A DNA stretch of 64,000 nucleotides from Kalaharituber pfeilii (Eukaryota; Ascomycota; Pezizomycetes; Pezizales; Pezizaceae), in the NCBI GenBank assembly GCA_015179045.1, contig WHUZ01000013.1, forward strand, positions 248,001 to 312,000, read 5' to 3'. Of this stretch, positions 31,961 through 40,863 are shown one piece after another (the first letter of the stretch is position 1; each line of letters starts with the position of its first letter). The notes beneath the pieces are model-generated. The model searched no databases. It was not told the origin of the DNA and saw only the letters and a list, made by a program, of their open reading frames with translations. A program made the translations under genes and the position numbers.

Positions 31961-32940
31961 CGGAAACTTCCAAGGGGTTCTTCTGGTTTCTGCATCGGGA
32001 AGGCTCCCCTATATCTCTCCACCTCTCCCCTCTCCTTTCTCTCTCCTCTCCTGCCTGTCTCCTCTCCTTCCTCCACACCTTCGCAGCCCGGAATGAAAAT
32101 TTCTCGTTGTACTCCCTCCTCATGAATTCCCGACCCAGGTCGGCGAATTGCGCGCTTCTAAAACCTGAAAGTTTATGTAATTCCTCAGGCTCTTCATTGC
32201 ATGGTGCACATATAGCTAACATTTATCGTTCCTAGACGGCACTCAATTACTTCCCGTATTTCTCAAAACTAACGGCATTGCTGGAACGAATTGGAAAGCT
32301 TGTTCCAATTTTCGACAAATTCGAGGACCTATTCAATAGAAACCTCAAACTCAAGGATACTGTAGCCGAATTCTGGGCACTGGCTATATCTATCTTGACC
32401 AAGGCATTCAAGTTCTTACGAAAAGGAGGTAGGCTATTCAGACTTCCGAATATATCTTCAGACTATATGTTAATCCTATATCGTAGGCTACAAGCATTTT
32501 CTCTACTCCTTGATCAGCCCTTTTGATGCTGAATTCCAAGACCTTGAAGCCTCATTATTTTTCCAGCGCACACTTATTATGGACCTTGTGCACCTTGCAT
32601 CAGAAGCAAGGCATAAGATGCATCAACAGATATCGCTTTATGAATTTAAGAGTGAACACTGGATGCTGCGGTAGGACTTAGCAAGTAAAGGTTGGTAAAT
32701 TCCACGTCATGCCCCCCAAAAATATATTTATATTTTCGGATTTAACATAAAGGTGTTGTGTATAGAGCAAAGGTGCCGAGCATTAGTGGATGCAATCTCG
32801 GATTTTGACTACACGACCACTTTCTCGAATGCACGCATGAGAAAGCATGAAGGTTCTGGGAACTGGCTTTTCGAGTTGCCAGAATTTATACAATGGGTCG
32901 AACAATATCATGATGCCCCTGCCATAATATGGTGTCATGG

Positions 32941-33231
32941 TAGTGAGCGGCACGAGCCGAGCCAGCTCGAGCTCAAACGAGCCAAGATCATGCTAGTGTT
33001 TTTCTTGACAGCTCGCTAAAATGCTTAGCCAGTGCAAGGTTTCATAAACTGTAAATACCTAATATAGTAATAATTAGAGACTTGGAGCTCATTCTGACCT
33101 ACCAACAACTTCGAAATGCACAATTTACCTGATAGTAGTGAGAAAGATGAAAATTTAGCTTAGTTTAGTTTAGTTTGTCAATATTATGTATATAATCAAT
33201 CCAGGCTCGAGCTAGCTCGTGCCGCTCACTA
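32941..33231. mobile_element. hAT-like MITE in the NACHT gene
   Basis: The 291-bp insert has inverted ends TAGTGAGCGGCACGAGC and GCTCGTGCCGCTCACTA and is flanked by an exact 8-bp duplication TGTCATGG (32933-32940 and 33232-33239). An 8-bp duplication and TAGTG-type ends fit the hAT superfamily. There is no ORF. Removal restores WCHG followed by an intron and the P-loop. Confidence 0.9.
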
Positions 33232-33513
33232 TGTCATGGAATTCGTACGTATCCCTAATATAATATCAGTTTAGCTTATGATTATAAATGGTTGCTTATT
33301 ATTCCGGAATATTTAGCTGGATCAGGTAAAACAATCCTTACAACTGCGGTAATTGACCAGTTGTTTTCTGGACCATTGTTGCAAAATCGCCATGACACCT
33401 TTATTGGCTACTTCTTTTGTGACTTTCGTCACCCGGGATGTCTCCGGACAGTCCTGACTGTCCCAAAGGTTGCATAACTGACTGTCCTGTCTTGCATATG
33501 GTGCGGCTGAGCT

Positions 33514-33551
33514 CACTGTCTTGGTGTGGCAGACTGTCTTGGTGTGGCAGA
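33514..33551. repeat. Two-copy 18-bp tandem repeat
   Basis: The unit ACTGTCTTGGTGTGGCAG occurs twice in a row, just downstream of the NACHT pseudogene. Confidence 0.8.
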
Positions 33552-33792
33552 TATTTTCGATGTGAGGTAATCAGTGTACTTAAATCTCCGAACTGGGAAA
33601 TTTTTCTTTGATAATTCACACTGTAGCTACTGGTTTTGAGATTTTCATTTTTGTAAGACTCCAACACAATTACAAAGGCTTCACGCACTTTACATCCCAG
33701 CCAGTTATTTTCCAGCCGATACATATATTCATATAGTACTCACGAGTCCTTATTTAATTTTTCTGCCCTACACTTGCTTTGCGCCCACTAAA

Positions 33793-34340
33793 ATGTCACT
33801 CTCCACTGCAACCGGTACCTTGAGTGCGAAACAGACCTGGACTCCACGCCCAAGCCTTCCAAAGGAGCTTGTATCAATAGTAATAAAGGTTGTAGAAGAG
33901 ATGCCTGAATTACATTGCGAAGAACCTATGGATGGCGAGCAATATGCATGGGCAAATATGGCTTTAGATAGACTCCAGGACTATGCATTTACCAAAGGCT
34001 TCGCTGTGGTGACTTTAAGTGGGTCTGAAAAGAAAGGTCGTATACGCTATGGATGTGTACATCATGGCAAGCCCTGAGATACTAGAAAACTAGATGCAGA
34101 GAATTCTGAAGGTATGTCAATATATTTTAATTAAGACTTATGTACTAATATATATATAGTACGGCGCAGACGCCAGACCAACACACAAGCCAAAGAATGT
34201 CTATGGGCAATATCTATCAATTTGCGAGTAGATATAGATAGTGGAACAGATACTTGGGTGCTTGCGACATCAGATAAAATCCATACTCACCCTTTGGCAC
34301 CAAATTCGTTAATATATATCCAGCATAAACATCGCAATAC
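33793..34340 (+). pseudogene. FAR1/WRKY-GCM1-type DNA-binding domain, MULE transposase N-terminus
   Basis: Exon 1 (33793 to about 34111) encodes MSLSTATGTLSAKQTW, AWANMALDRLQDYAFTKGFA, SEKKGRIRYGCVHHGKP, then an in-frame TGA where CGA would fit, and TRK. A GTATGTC...TATATAG intron leads to exon 2 (from 34160: RRRQTNTQAKECLWAI, THPLAPNS). The C-x-H-H / TRK / C / H-x-HPL pattern is that of FAR1 domains in Mutator-like transposases and their fungal relatives. The catalytic part is missing. A single nonsense codon and the truncation mark it as a pseudogene. Confidence 0.6.
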
Positions 34341-34643
34341 TGATTATGGATACGGAGTAGTTGCGGTTCCATACTTGTGGGAAAAATCAAATTGTCGCTT
34401 GAATCATGTGGTTTTCCCCATGCAGGAACAAAGAATTCTCGACACCCCGCAAAATCTGCAACACCAGTCCAGGCCGAAATAACGCAGCCATCCTGATCTT
34501 GGGCGTAATAGAAGGAATCTAGGTAGACTGCCAAAATGCTAAATGGTAATAGGTTGGTAGTTTGTCATCCCTTGGCATCATATGGGCACCTGCAAATTGG
34601 CTGTGTATTGTCGTACCAAGAGTGGGGTGAAGAACCAGAACTA

Positions 34644-36533
34644 ACGTGCCCGATGTGGTAACGATCTGCCCCCTGTAACGATCTATTCTCTTGGCACTTC
34701 TCGTCATACATTCCTCACTCTACTACTTATTTTGGTTATATTGCAACTATAGAAATTGCTTAACATTATACTAATTTGACATCGCTGAATCAGAATCTGC
34801 TATCATAATGAGGAAAAAATTAAAATTCCAATATTTACAACTAAATTTATCATTATTCACCTAATTTGAGTCCTCTCTGTATATAGCATAGCTCAACATC
34901 CTCGAAATCAGGAAAATAATATAGAAAACTAGTAATTCTCATCTATCTAGGGCTGGTCTTTTTATCAAAAGTCAACTATTGCATATACAGGTCATGTGGG
35001 ATGCAGTGCACCTTCAATTGTATAAAAGTAGTTTATGTTCCTGAGCTAATCTCCATACCTTAATCTGACCTTCAGTGTTCCTAGACTCCTCAAGTGATTC
35101 AGGAATACCGGGACTTGAAGTAGTAGTAGTTGAAGCACTAGGGATGGTAACAGTAACTCCTTCTGAGGTACCAGGTATGACAGAAGAGACCTGTGGCTCA
35201 AATCTGCTGTTGGAACCTTCTTTCTACCCACCCCTCCTTCTAGTATTCAGACCCTCCTATCTCATGAACTAAAGATCTTTCCCAGCCCCAGCCTTGCATG
35301 TGAGTTCCTCCATGGTGTCTTTTTGTAGCTTGCTCAGCTGCAGCCATCTCTCTCTGTTTTCGTTCCTCTTTTGCCTTACTTTCTCGCTCCATCGCTACTA
35401 ACTACTTTGCACTGCATATCAGCGGCTTCTTTCTTATCCTAAACTATTTTCGCACCTTCTGGAGTTTCCCTTCCTCCTTTCTGACCTTCGCTAGTGCTCT
35501 CTGTTTCCTTTTTGACATTTCCTTCTATTTTCTTCCTTCTATTTCCAGTATTGCTTTACTTCAGCTCGAGGCGGCATAGGAGGAAGTGAGTGAATATAAC
35601 GTCTTAGGCATCTTGGGTGCAAAGAACCGCATCCCACCAGATCAGTGAAAAAACACTTGACTAGTGACGTTTACTAGTCCTCTGCATAGCTCATTTAGCA
35701 ATATGCACCTGCATCCATATATTTGCTGTCGCATTTCGCATATGTCGCATATACACTCTATCGGCCGCACCGGAGGTGACCCATTACAGAGGGAAAGCAA
35801 GGCAAAAGAAGAACGAAAACAGAGAGAGATGGCTGCAGCTGAGCAAGCTACAAAAAGACACTATGGAGGAACTCACATGCAAGGCTGGGGCTGGGAAAGA
35901 TCTTTAGTTCATGAGATAGGAGGGTCTGAATACTAGAAGGAGGGGTGGGTAGAAGAAGGTTCCAACAGCAGATTTGAGCCACAGGTCTCTTCTGTCATAC
36001 CTGGTACCTCAGAAGGAGTTACTGTTACCATCCCTAGTGCTTCAACTACTACTACTTCAAGTCCCGGTATTCCTGAATTACTTGAGGAGTCTAGGAACAC
36101 TGAAGGTCAGATTAAGGTATAGAGATTAGCTCAGAAACATAAACTGCTTTCATACAATTGAAGGTGCACTGCATCCCACATGATCTATATATGCAATTGT
36201 TGACTTTTAATAAACAGACCAGCCCTAGATGGATGAGAATTACTAGTTTTCTATATTATTTTCCTGATTTCGAGGATGTTGAGCTATGCTATATACAGGG
36301 AGGACTCAAATTAGGTGAATAATGATAAATTTAGTTCTAAATATTGGAATTTTGATTTTTTCCTCATTATGATAGCAAATTCTGATTCAGCGATGTCAAA
36401 TTAGTATAATGTTAAGCAATTTCTATAGTTGCAATATATTCAAATAAAAGTAGTAGAGTGAGGAATGCATGACGAGGAGTGCCCAGAGAGTGGATCGTTA
36501 CAAGGGGGCAGATCGTTACTACTTCGGTCACGT
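34644..36533. mobile_element. Foldback element, copy 2 (1.89 kb, TA target)
   Basis: This is a second copy of the element at 28151-30021, with TA at 34642-34643 and 36534-36535 and inverted ends ACGTGCCCGATGTGGTAACG and ACGTGACCGAAGTAGTAACG. Arms are about 750 bp. The two copies share centre and arm sequence closely, so both derive from one palindromic progenitor and not from separate rearrangements. Confidence 0.8.
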
Positions 36534-36535
36534 TA

Positions 36536-36608
36536 GGGGCTATTCATTAATTTTTATCATAACCCTGCGGTATGGGTACTCGACTGTCAAATTCATTTTC
36601 GCGAACCT
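36536..36608. repeat. Repeat R1, copy 1 (TTCATTTTCGCGAA-containing)
   Basis: About 70 bp from GGGGCTATTCATTAATTTTT to CATTTTCGCGAACCTTA recurs at 42417-42493; its last 22 bases recur partly at 45761-45782. It may be the end of an unidentified DNA transposon, here hit by the Tc1-like element at its TA. Confidence 0.7.
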
Positions 36609-36610
36609 TA

Positions 36611-37342
36611 TGGTGCCGGAAGTTAAGAGCGGAACATTGCCAGCCCGTATTGGTAAGCAGCACCATATGTGTCAATTTGCTGGTAAGAATTGTGAGCAAT
36701 CGCACTTCAATCTACTGTGCACGTCGTTTACTAGCAAATGAGCGAGATTTCAGAGAGCAAAAGGGTAAGTTACAAGAAATGATTGAGGCACAGGGACATA
36801 TTGTTTTATTTTACCCTCGATTTCATTGTGAAATGAATTTTATAGAGCTATTTTGGGGTGCAGCAAAAAAATATACTCGTGAGAACTGTGAGTATTCTTT
36901 AGCAGGTTTACGAGAAACGATACCCAAGGCTCTTTTTTCTAGTTCAGATATCTCTATTTGGCGTTCTTATAATAAGTGCCTCCGTATTATGCAGCCATAT
37001 AAAGATAGCCATCAATATGGTACAGAGGCCTTTGAAAATCATGTATATTAGAGCCACAGGCGGTGCGAGAGGGGAGCCCTTTGATGACTAATCCATTTTT
37101 GTATGAGGCTTGGCATGTAACATCTGGTAGATTTTTTAACAAAGTAAAAAGTTTTGAACCTTATCAGTTTTACAACGAATAAAGATTTCACCATGAAAAA
37201 ATCATAGAGTGATAGAGCGTCTCAAATACTATCGATTTTTGATATTTCTACCTTAATTCATGTCATGTTGTGGTTGTTGATAGGTTTTGCGTTGGGTTGG
37301 TTGTATCGCAATTTTCATGTCCGCTTTTAACTTCCGGCACCA
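36611..37342. mobile_element. Internally deleted Tc1-like element (DDE remnant)
   Basis: Inverted ends TGGTGCCGGAAGTTAAGAGC and, on the other strand, TGGTGCCGGAAGTTAAAAGC are flanked by TA (36609-36610 and 37343-37344). The 732-bp element holds only the C-terminal part of a transposase on the plus strand. TA target and TIR fit the Tc1/mariner group. Confidence 0.85.
36700..37051 (+). pseudogene. Tc1-like DDE transposase, C-terminal fragment
   Basis: The frame reads CARRLLANERDFREQKGKLQ, then IVLFYPRFHCEMNFIELFWG and AAKKYTRENCEYSLAGLRET. The block FYPRFHCEMNFIELFWG is typical of the last catalytic region of fungal DDE_3-type transposases (CELNxIExxW). The first two catalytic aspartates are absent because of the internal deletion. 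Confidence 0.8.
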
Positions 37343-37455
37343 TAACGCTACTGTACTCTACTACACTGCAGCTGAACTCCGGATACATGCATTTACCCTT
37401 ACTAAGCAATCGGTCGAAGCATTTACTACGATTCATGCTAGCCTCGGTTATACAT

Positions 37456-37627
37456 AATTAAGACACCAAAACCAAAGATTGATTACATAACACATATTCC
37501 AAGACGCTTCAGTAGCAACATACTTATGTACTGTACGGAGTATTAAACGCCTGGTCCGTGGCTACATACGTTGCTACTGAAGTGTCGTGGCATATGTGTT
37601 ATGTAATCAATCTTTGGTGTCTTAATT
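37456..37627. mobile_element. Short MITE-like inverted repeat
   Basis: AATTAAGACACCAAA at the left is matched by TTTGGTGTCTTAATT at the right, with arms of about 65 bp (ATTGATTACATAACACATA and inverse; GCTTCAGTAGCAACATAC and inverse) and a 40-bp centre. The ends include TTAA or TA, so a TA- or TTAA-target family is possible. It has no ORF. Confidence 0.8.
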
Positions 37628-37949
37628 TCAGGCTAGATTCATGCCAAGAATTCATTTAAGGTTCGATGGTGGGCAGCTTTAAAGCGCATTAGGTAATCGG
37701 ACACGCCAAGCCGAAACATCAACCCCGACCCCCTGAAGAGAAAAATTGAACTGCGTTGTCGAAATTCAGGCCAACCTAACAGCAGCTGTTCCACTTCCGC
37801 CCCGCTGTCTCCGTTTCCTCCCTTTGAGACATTTCAGTTCTTCAACCTATCCTGCTTTTTTCGTCTGTCCACAGTGCATTCGAATCTTCTTAGACATTTT
37901 TCGAGCCCTTCGATACCATTATTTGACCCTGTTGTAAAATTAAAACACT

Positions 37950-38330
37950 GCATTACTGGGCCAAGCACTTCGCTGTTCCAAATTCGCAAGCATCCACAAC
38001 CCAAGAGGTACGGTCCCCTCCTATCTCACATAGAAAAGCGTTTGCAGTCCTAACCATTGAGATCTGTTCCTTTGTCCATAGGTTGCAAAAGAGCCAAATT
38101 CGAGGAGGTCAGGTGCCAAGAGTGCTCGAGGATAGGCTTGGTGCGACGCCAGTGGTCGTAAGTAGACGGAACCTTAAGCTTCAAATGAAATCGTCAGCTC
38201 AGCCTGGGAAACTTTGTGCTAAGCATACTACCTAGGAACCTGATAACTCTACTTACTGCTGAGAAGCAGCGACTGAACTTCGATTCTTACATTACACGCG
38301 TGCTCCTCGCCGGCACATACATCGAGCTAA
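37950..38330 (+). promoter_or_regulatory. Upstream module of BTB gene 1, with probable 5'UTR introns
   Basis: The stretch GGGCCAAGCAC, CCACAACCCAAGAG, GGTACGGTCCCCTCCTATCTCA, CCTAACCATT and TTTGTCCATAGGTTGCAAA is shared with the regions before the other BTB copies. GAG/GTACGG to CTAACC and CCATAG reads as an intron. A second donor-like GTAAGTAGACGGAACC follows at about 38158. I infer a spliced 5' leader plus promoter. Confidence 0.5.
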
Positions 38331-39755
38331 ATGTCATCTTCTGCTTCATCGAAGATCAGTATGACACCTGGGAAATCGGATTTCCTACCGGCACCGACGC
38401 CTGGGCAATCTCCTTCATTTTTTTCAACGGCTGCGGAGCGTCTCCCTGGGCAGCCTTCAACCTCCAATCCCGCATCTACACCGTCCAAGATGGCGGATAT
38501 CAACATTGACCCTGAAGGGGACATCACATTAGCTGTGCCACACTCACTAGAAGGCTCTACGGTTAAGGCAATTGCATACTTCCGTGTCAATTCCCAAATT
38601 CTCTGCATTGCGTCTCCAGTCTTTCGAGCCATGCTTTCTAAAACCTCGAGCTTTAAGGAAGCAACATCATTAGCGAAGAGGGATCCGAGCTCAGAACCAA
38701 CTGAGGTACAACTACTGGATGATAATCCAAAAGCACTAGCAATCATTCTTCGTGCTATACATCTTCAATCTGATTGGGTACCTGACTCTCCGACTACGGA
38801 ACAGCTGTATGAAATTGCAATCTTATGTGATAAGTATGACATGCGACAATCCTTGGAGCAATGGTTGCGAAATTGGATCCCGCAGAGAGAGTCCGAAGCA
38901 TCGACAAACCCACACAAATGGCTGTTCATTTCCATTGCATTTGGACGAAAAAGGATTTTGAGTGATGTTTCAAGGTCAATTATTTTAAACTATACTCCTG
39001 GTACTAGTGGCCTCTTTGGTGGCCTCTTTGGTGGCACTGTCTTTGACCCACACGTTCCTCAGTTTTACGTTGGTATGCGGCACAGACTCTCAATACGTTG
39101 CGCCTACAATATTGCTAACAAGTCCACAGATGAGATACGCAAAAGATGGGAGACTGCAATTCAATCAATACTTACTCACATTGAAAAACTACTCTGTGAA
39201 TACGGGGCTCCTATCACCCCAACCCCATTTGTATTTGGTGCCAATGACCAGCTCAAGTGTCAGCTAACTTCACATAAACCGGAATTATGTGACACCTTTA
39301 TGCTTGGACAGTTGATAAAAGAATTCAAACAAATAGGGGCATATCCAGCATCAGCCACATTTAGGGAGAGGTCTGTGAAAGCTATCACAACTCTTTTGTC
39401 TTCATTAAAATTTCCGGATGAGATTATTTTTCAAAAGCCAATAGAGTGTTGCAAAACTCCCCATTTTCAGCAAATAGGTTCATCGAGTTTATGGGGTGCT
39501 CCTCCTCAACAATCCACTATCAAGTGTGTGAATTGTAATAAGATTAAACAGGAGCCACCCAATCATGCCAAATGTTCACCAAAGAAAAGACTGATCACTG
39601 GTGTCAACCATATAATTGCTAAAATTCAGGGCCTTGAGTACCGTGAAGGTGCCGGAAAACGTGCAGTCACTGAGCTACGTCCGCCAGCTACAGGTACGGA
39701 TTTGTGGGACTGCATAACGTACAAAGATAAAGTAGAATCGAAGGAGGAGAGGTAA
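38331..39755 (+). CDS. BTB/POZ domain protein, paralog 1 (455 aa after splicing)
   Basis: Exons are 38331-39072 and 39130-39755. The 57-bp intron (donor GTATGC, branch TGCTAAC, acceptor CACAG) has a length divisible by three and no stop, so the frame stays open even unspliced. The same intron in paralogs 2 and 3 is not a multiple of three or has stops, which shows it is real. Residues 1-50 are Ser/Pro-rich; a BTB-like domain follows (about 55-165: YFRVNSQILCIASPVFRAML, LDDNPKALAIILRAIHL, LCDKYDM). The C-terminal part has a conserved CVNCNK...NHAKC block, possibly zinc binding, and ends with a TDLWDCI motif. BTB proteins usually dimerise or act as CUL3 adaptors; no partner can be named. The start MSSSAS is shared with paralog 2. 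Confidence 0.85.
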   Translation: MSSSASSKISMTPGKSDFLPAPTPGQSPSFFSTAAERLPGQPSTSNPASTPSKMADINIDPEGDITLAVPHSLEGSTVKAIAYFRVNSQILCIASPVFRAMLSKTSSFKEATSLAKRDPSSEPTEVQLLDDNPKALAIILRAIHLQSDWVPDSPTTEQLYEIAILCDKYDMRQSLEQWLRNWIPQRESEASTNPHKWLFISIAFGRKRILSDVSRSIILNYTPGTSGLFGGLFGGTVFDPHVPQFYVGMRHRLSIRCAYNIANKSTDEIRKRWETAIQSILTHIEKLLCEYGAPITPTPFVFGANDQLKCQLTSHKPELCDTFMLGQLIKEFKQIGAYPASATFRERSVKAITTLLSSLKFPDEIIFQKPIECCKTPHFQQIGSSSLWGAPPQQSTIKCVNCNKIKQEPPNHAKCSPKKRLITGVNHIIAKIQGLEYREGAGKRAVTELRPPATGTDLWDCITYKDKVESKEER

Positions 39756-40228
39756 GCTCCCAGATTGGGACACATCCATTCCTGATTTGCAATCTGAATA
39801 TTGACTAACACCTATCGGCTGTGATCCTAACTTCAGCCAACTTTAGACATAAATCCAATAGGCCAAATGCTAATGCAAGAGATTTTCAATTCTTAGTGTT
39901 CCGTCTTTCAAATGACAATAGGTCGTGTTGCCTGGGTTGCTGGCAATTCAAGTTTGCTTTCGCTATACCATCGTCTGCTCGTCCAGGTCATTCAAGCGAT
40001 TCAGGGGTAGGAGGGCTGATTACGAGGCTATTCAGGGGCCACCTTCAGGTTACTTGGACACGGATTTAATATAAACCTTTCTATTTCCTCTGCGCATGAT
40101 AATGGAAAGCGATACTGGTGGTGTAAAATTTGTAAGCAAAATCCTAAGCGTTAGAGAATGACGTATATGTAGAAGTTAGAGTACGTTCTGTATGTAGCTA
40201 CTGTATAATTCAACTCACACTGCAGCCT

Positions 40229-40310
40229 GAATGCCCTGGACTGGCCTGAAACATTCAGGCCGCCTGGACCAGCGCGGGCGGACCTCCCGGCCGGCCAGGT
40301 GGAAACACTG
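40229..40310. repeat. GGCCTG-rich repeat R2, fragment
   Basis: GAATGCCCTGGACTGGCCTGAAACATT and CAGGCCGCCTGGACCAGC match, in inverse orientation, the repeat at about 58535-58620. It is probably one end of a DNA transposon. Confidence 0.6.
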
Positions 40311-40399
40311 ATTTAGTGTATGAAGTATATATTACTATCCATATATATACACTGGAATAGTCTAGTTAATTGTAGCATAGCTAGAGAAGCGTCTTTTTG

Positions 40400-40500
40400 G
40401 TATGATTTTCTTCCTTGTTATTATTCCCTTTGCATTTAATCTCGTCATAGCTCACGAGGGGGTATACGAGTACTGCTCTATGTTTTTTTTAAAAAAAAAA
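40400..40500 (+). mobile_element. Old family A tail insertion
   Basis: The tail CTCGTCATAGCTCACG...ATACGAGTACTG is followed by a T8A10 run. The stem CTCGT/ACGAG is a compensated variant. Flanks (AGCGTCTTTTTGG and AGGGTCTTTTTGA) are similar and may be a decayed target duplication. Confidence 0.55.
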
Positions 40501-40736
40501 TAGCGAAAGGGTCTTTTTGATAGTTTCATGTTCTTTTGACTTGACTAAGCCTGGCCACGAGACTATTCCGAGTGGTAATTCCTGTGAAGATGTGAAATTG
40601 TTATTCGAGAAGAACCCAGTCTCCCTCCAAAGCTCTGTCCCTCGACTCTCCATCCTCCAAATTCGCGCCAGCCAAAAGAGAAATATCCACTTTGAGTGTT
40701 CTTACAGAGATAGCACCTCAATAGTTCTCATGGTTT

Positions 40737-40803
40737 CCTGCCATAGGCTGGTAGATTGTATGCGGAGTTACGTGACCAGAAAAAAAAAAAAAAGAAATTC
40801 TTT
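40737..40803 (+). mobile_element. Tail-only LINE insertion, family C
   Basis: CCTGCCATAGGCTGG...GCGGAGTTACGTGACC and an A-rich end lie between two copies of TCATGGTTT (40728-40736 and 40804-40812). It starts within one base of the hairpin base. Confidence 0.75.
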
Positions 40804-40863
40804 TCATGGTTTGCGACAACTTACAGTAAGCTATACTGAGTTCCACTTTTCCTTTAGACCATG

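Larger units (their letters stand above)
31559..32168 (-). mobile_element. Family B LINE 3' fragment with two further insertions nested inside
   Basis: The flanking duplication AAGTTTATGTAATT is at 31545-31558 and 32169-32182. It starts (minus 3' end) with poly-T and the family B tail and continues with 3'UTR that matches the copy at 43181-43416. It lies in an intron of the NACHT pseudogene, 16 bp after the donor. A plus-strand LINE fragment (about 31723-31960) is inserted in it. Confidence 0.85.
31437..33450 (+). pseudogene. NACHT (STAND/NLR-type) gene, truncated and interrupted
   Basis: Recognisable pieces are: 31437-31542 (FLELLQQYCPIIDTF, VAALVWGGVKLLIF), 32236-32428 (ALNYFPYFSKLTALLERIGK, TVAEFWALAISILTKAFKF), 32487-32671 (FLYSLISPFDAEFQDLE to FKSEHWMLR), 32762-32940 plus 33240-33244 (ALVDAISDFDY, GSGNWLFELPEFIQW, WCHG), and 33317-33430 (PGSGKTILTTAVIDQL, IGYFFCDFRHP). 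Splice sites GTAAGT/CCTAG, GTAGGC/CGTAG and GTACGT/TTTAG fit; the last joins WCHGIP to GSGKT, an intact Walker A motif. The order matches the fungal N-terminal domain plus NACHT start of STAND proteins. The 5' end is lost at a LINE fragment, the sequence after the P-loop is missing, one joint is out of frame, and two insertions (31559-32168 and 32941-33231) break it. Confidence 0.75.

Noticed and set aside
34217..34534. Minus-strand 105-codon frame (FYYAQDQDGCVISAWTGVAD)
   Set aside because: Some residues look protein-like, but it overlaps the FAR1 exon on the other strand, has no signal or known motif, and no splice partners were found.
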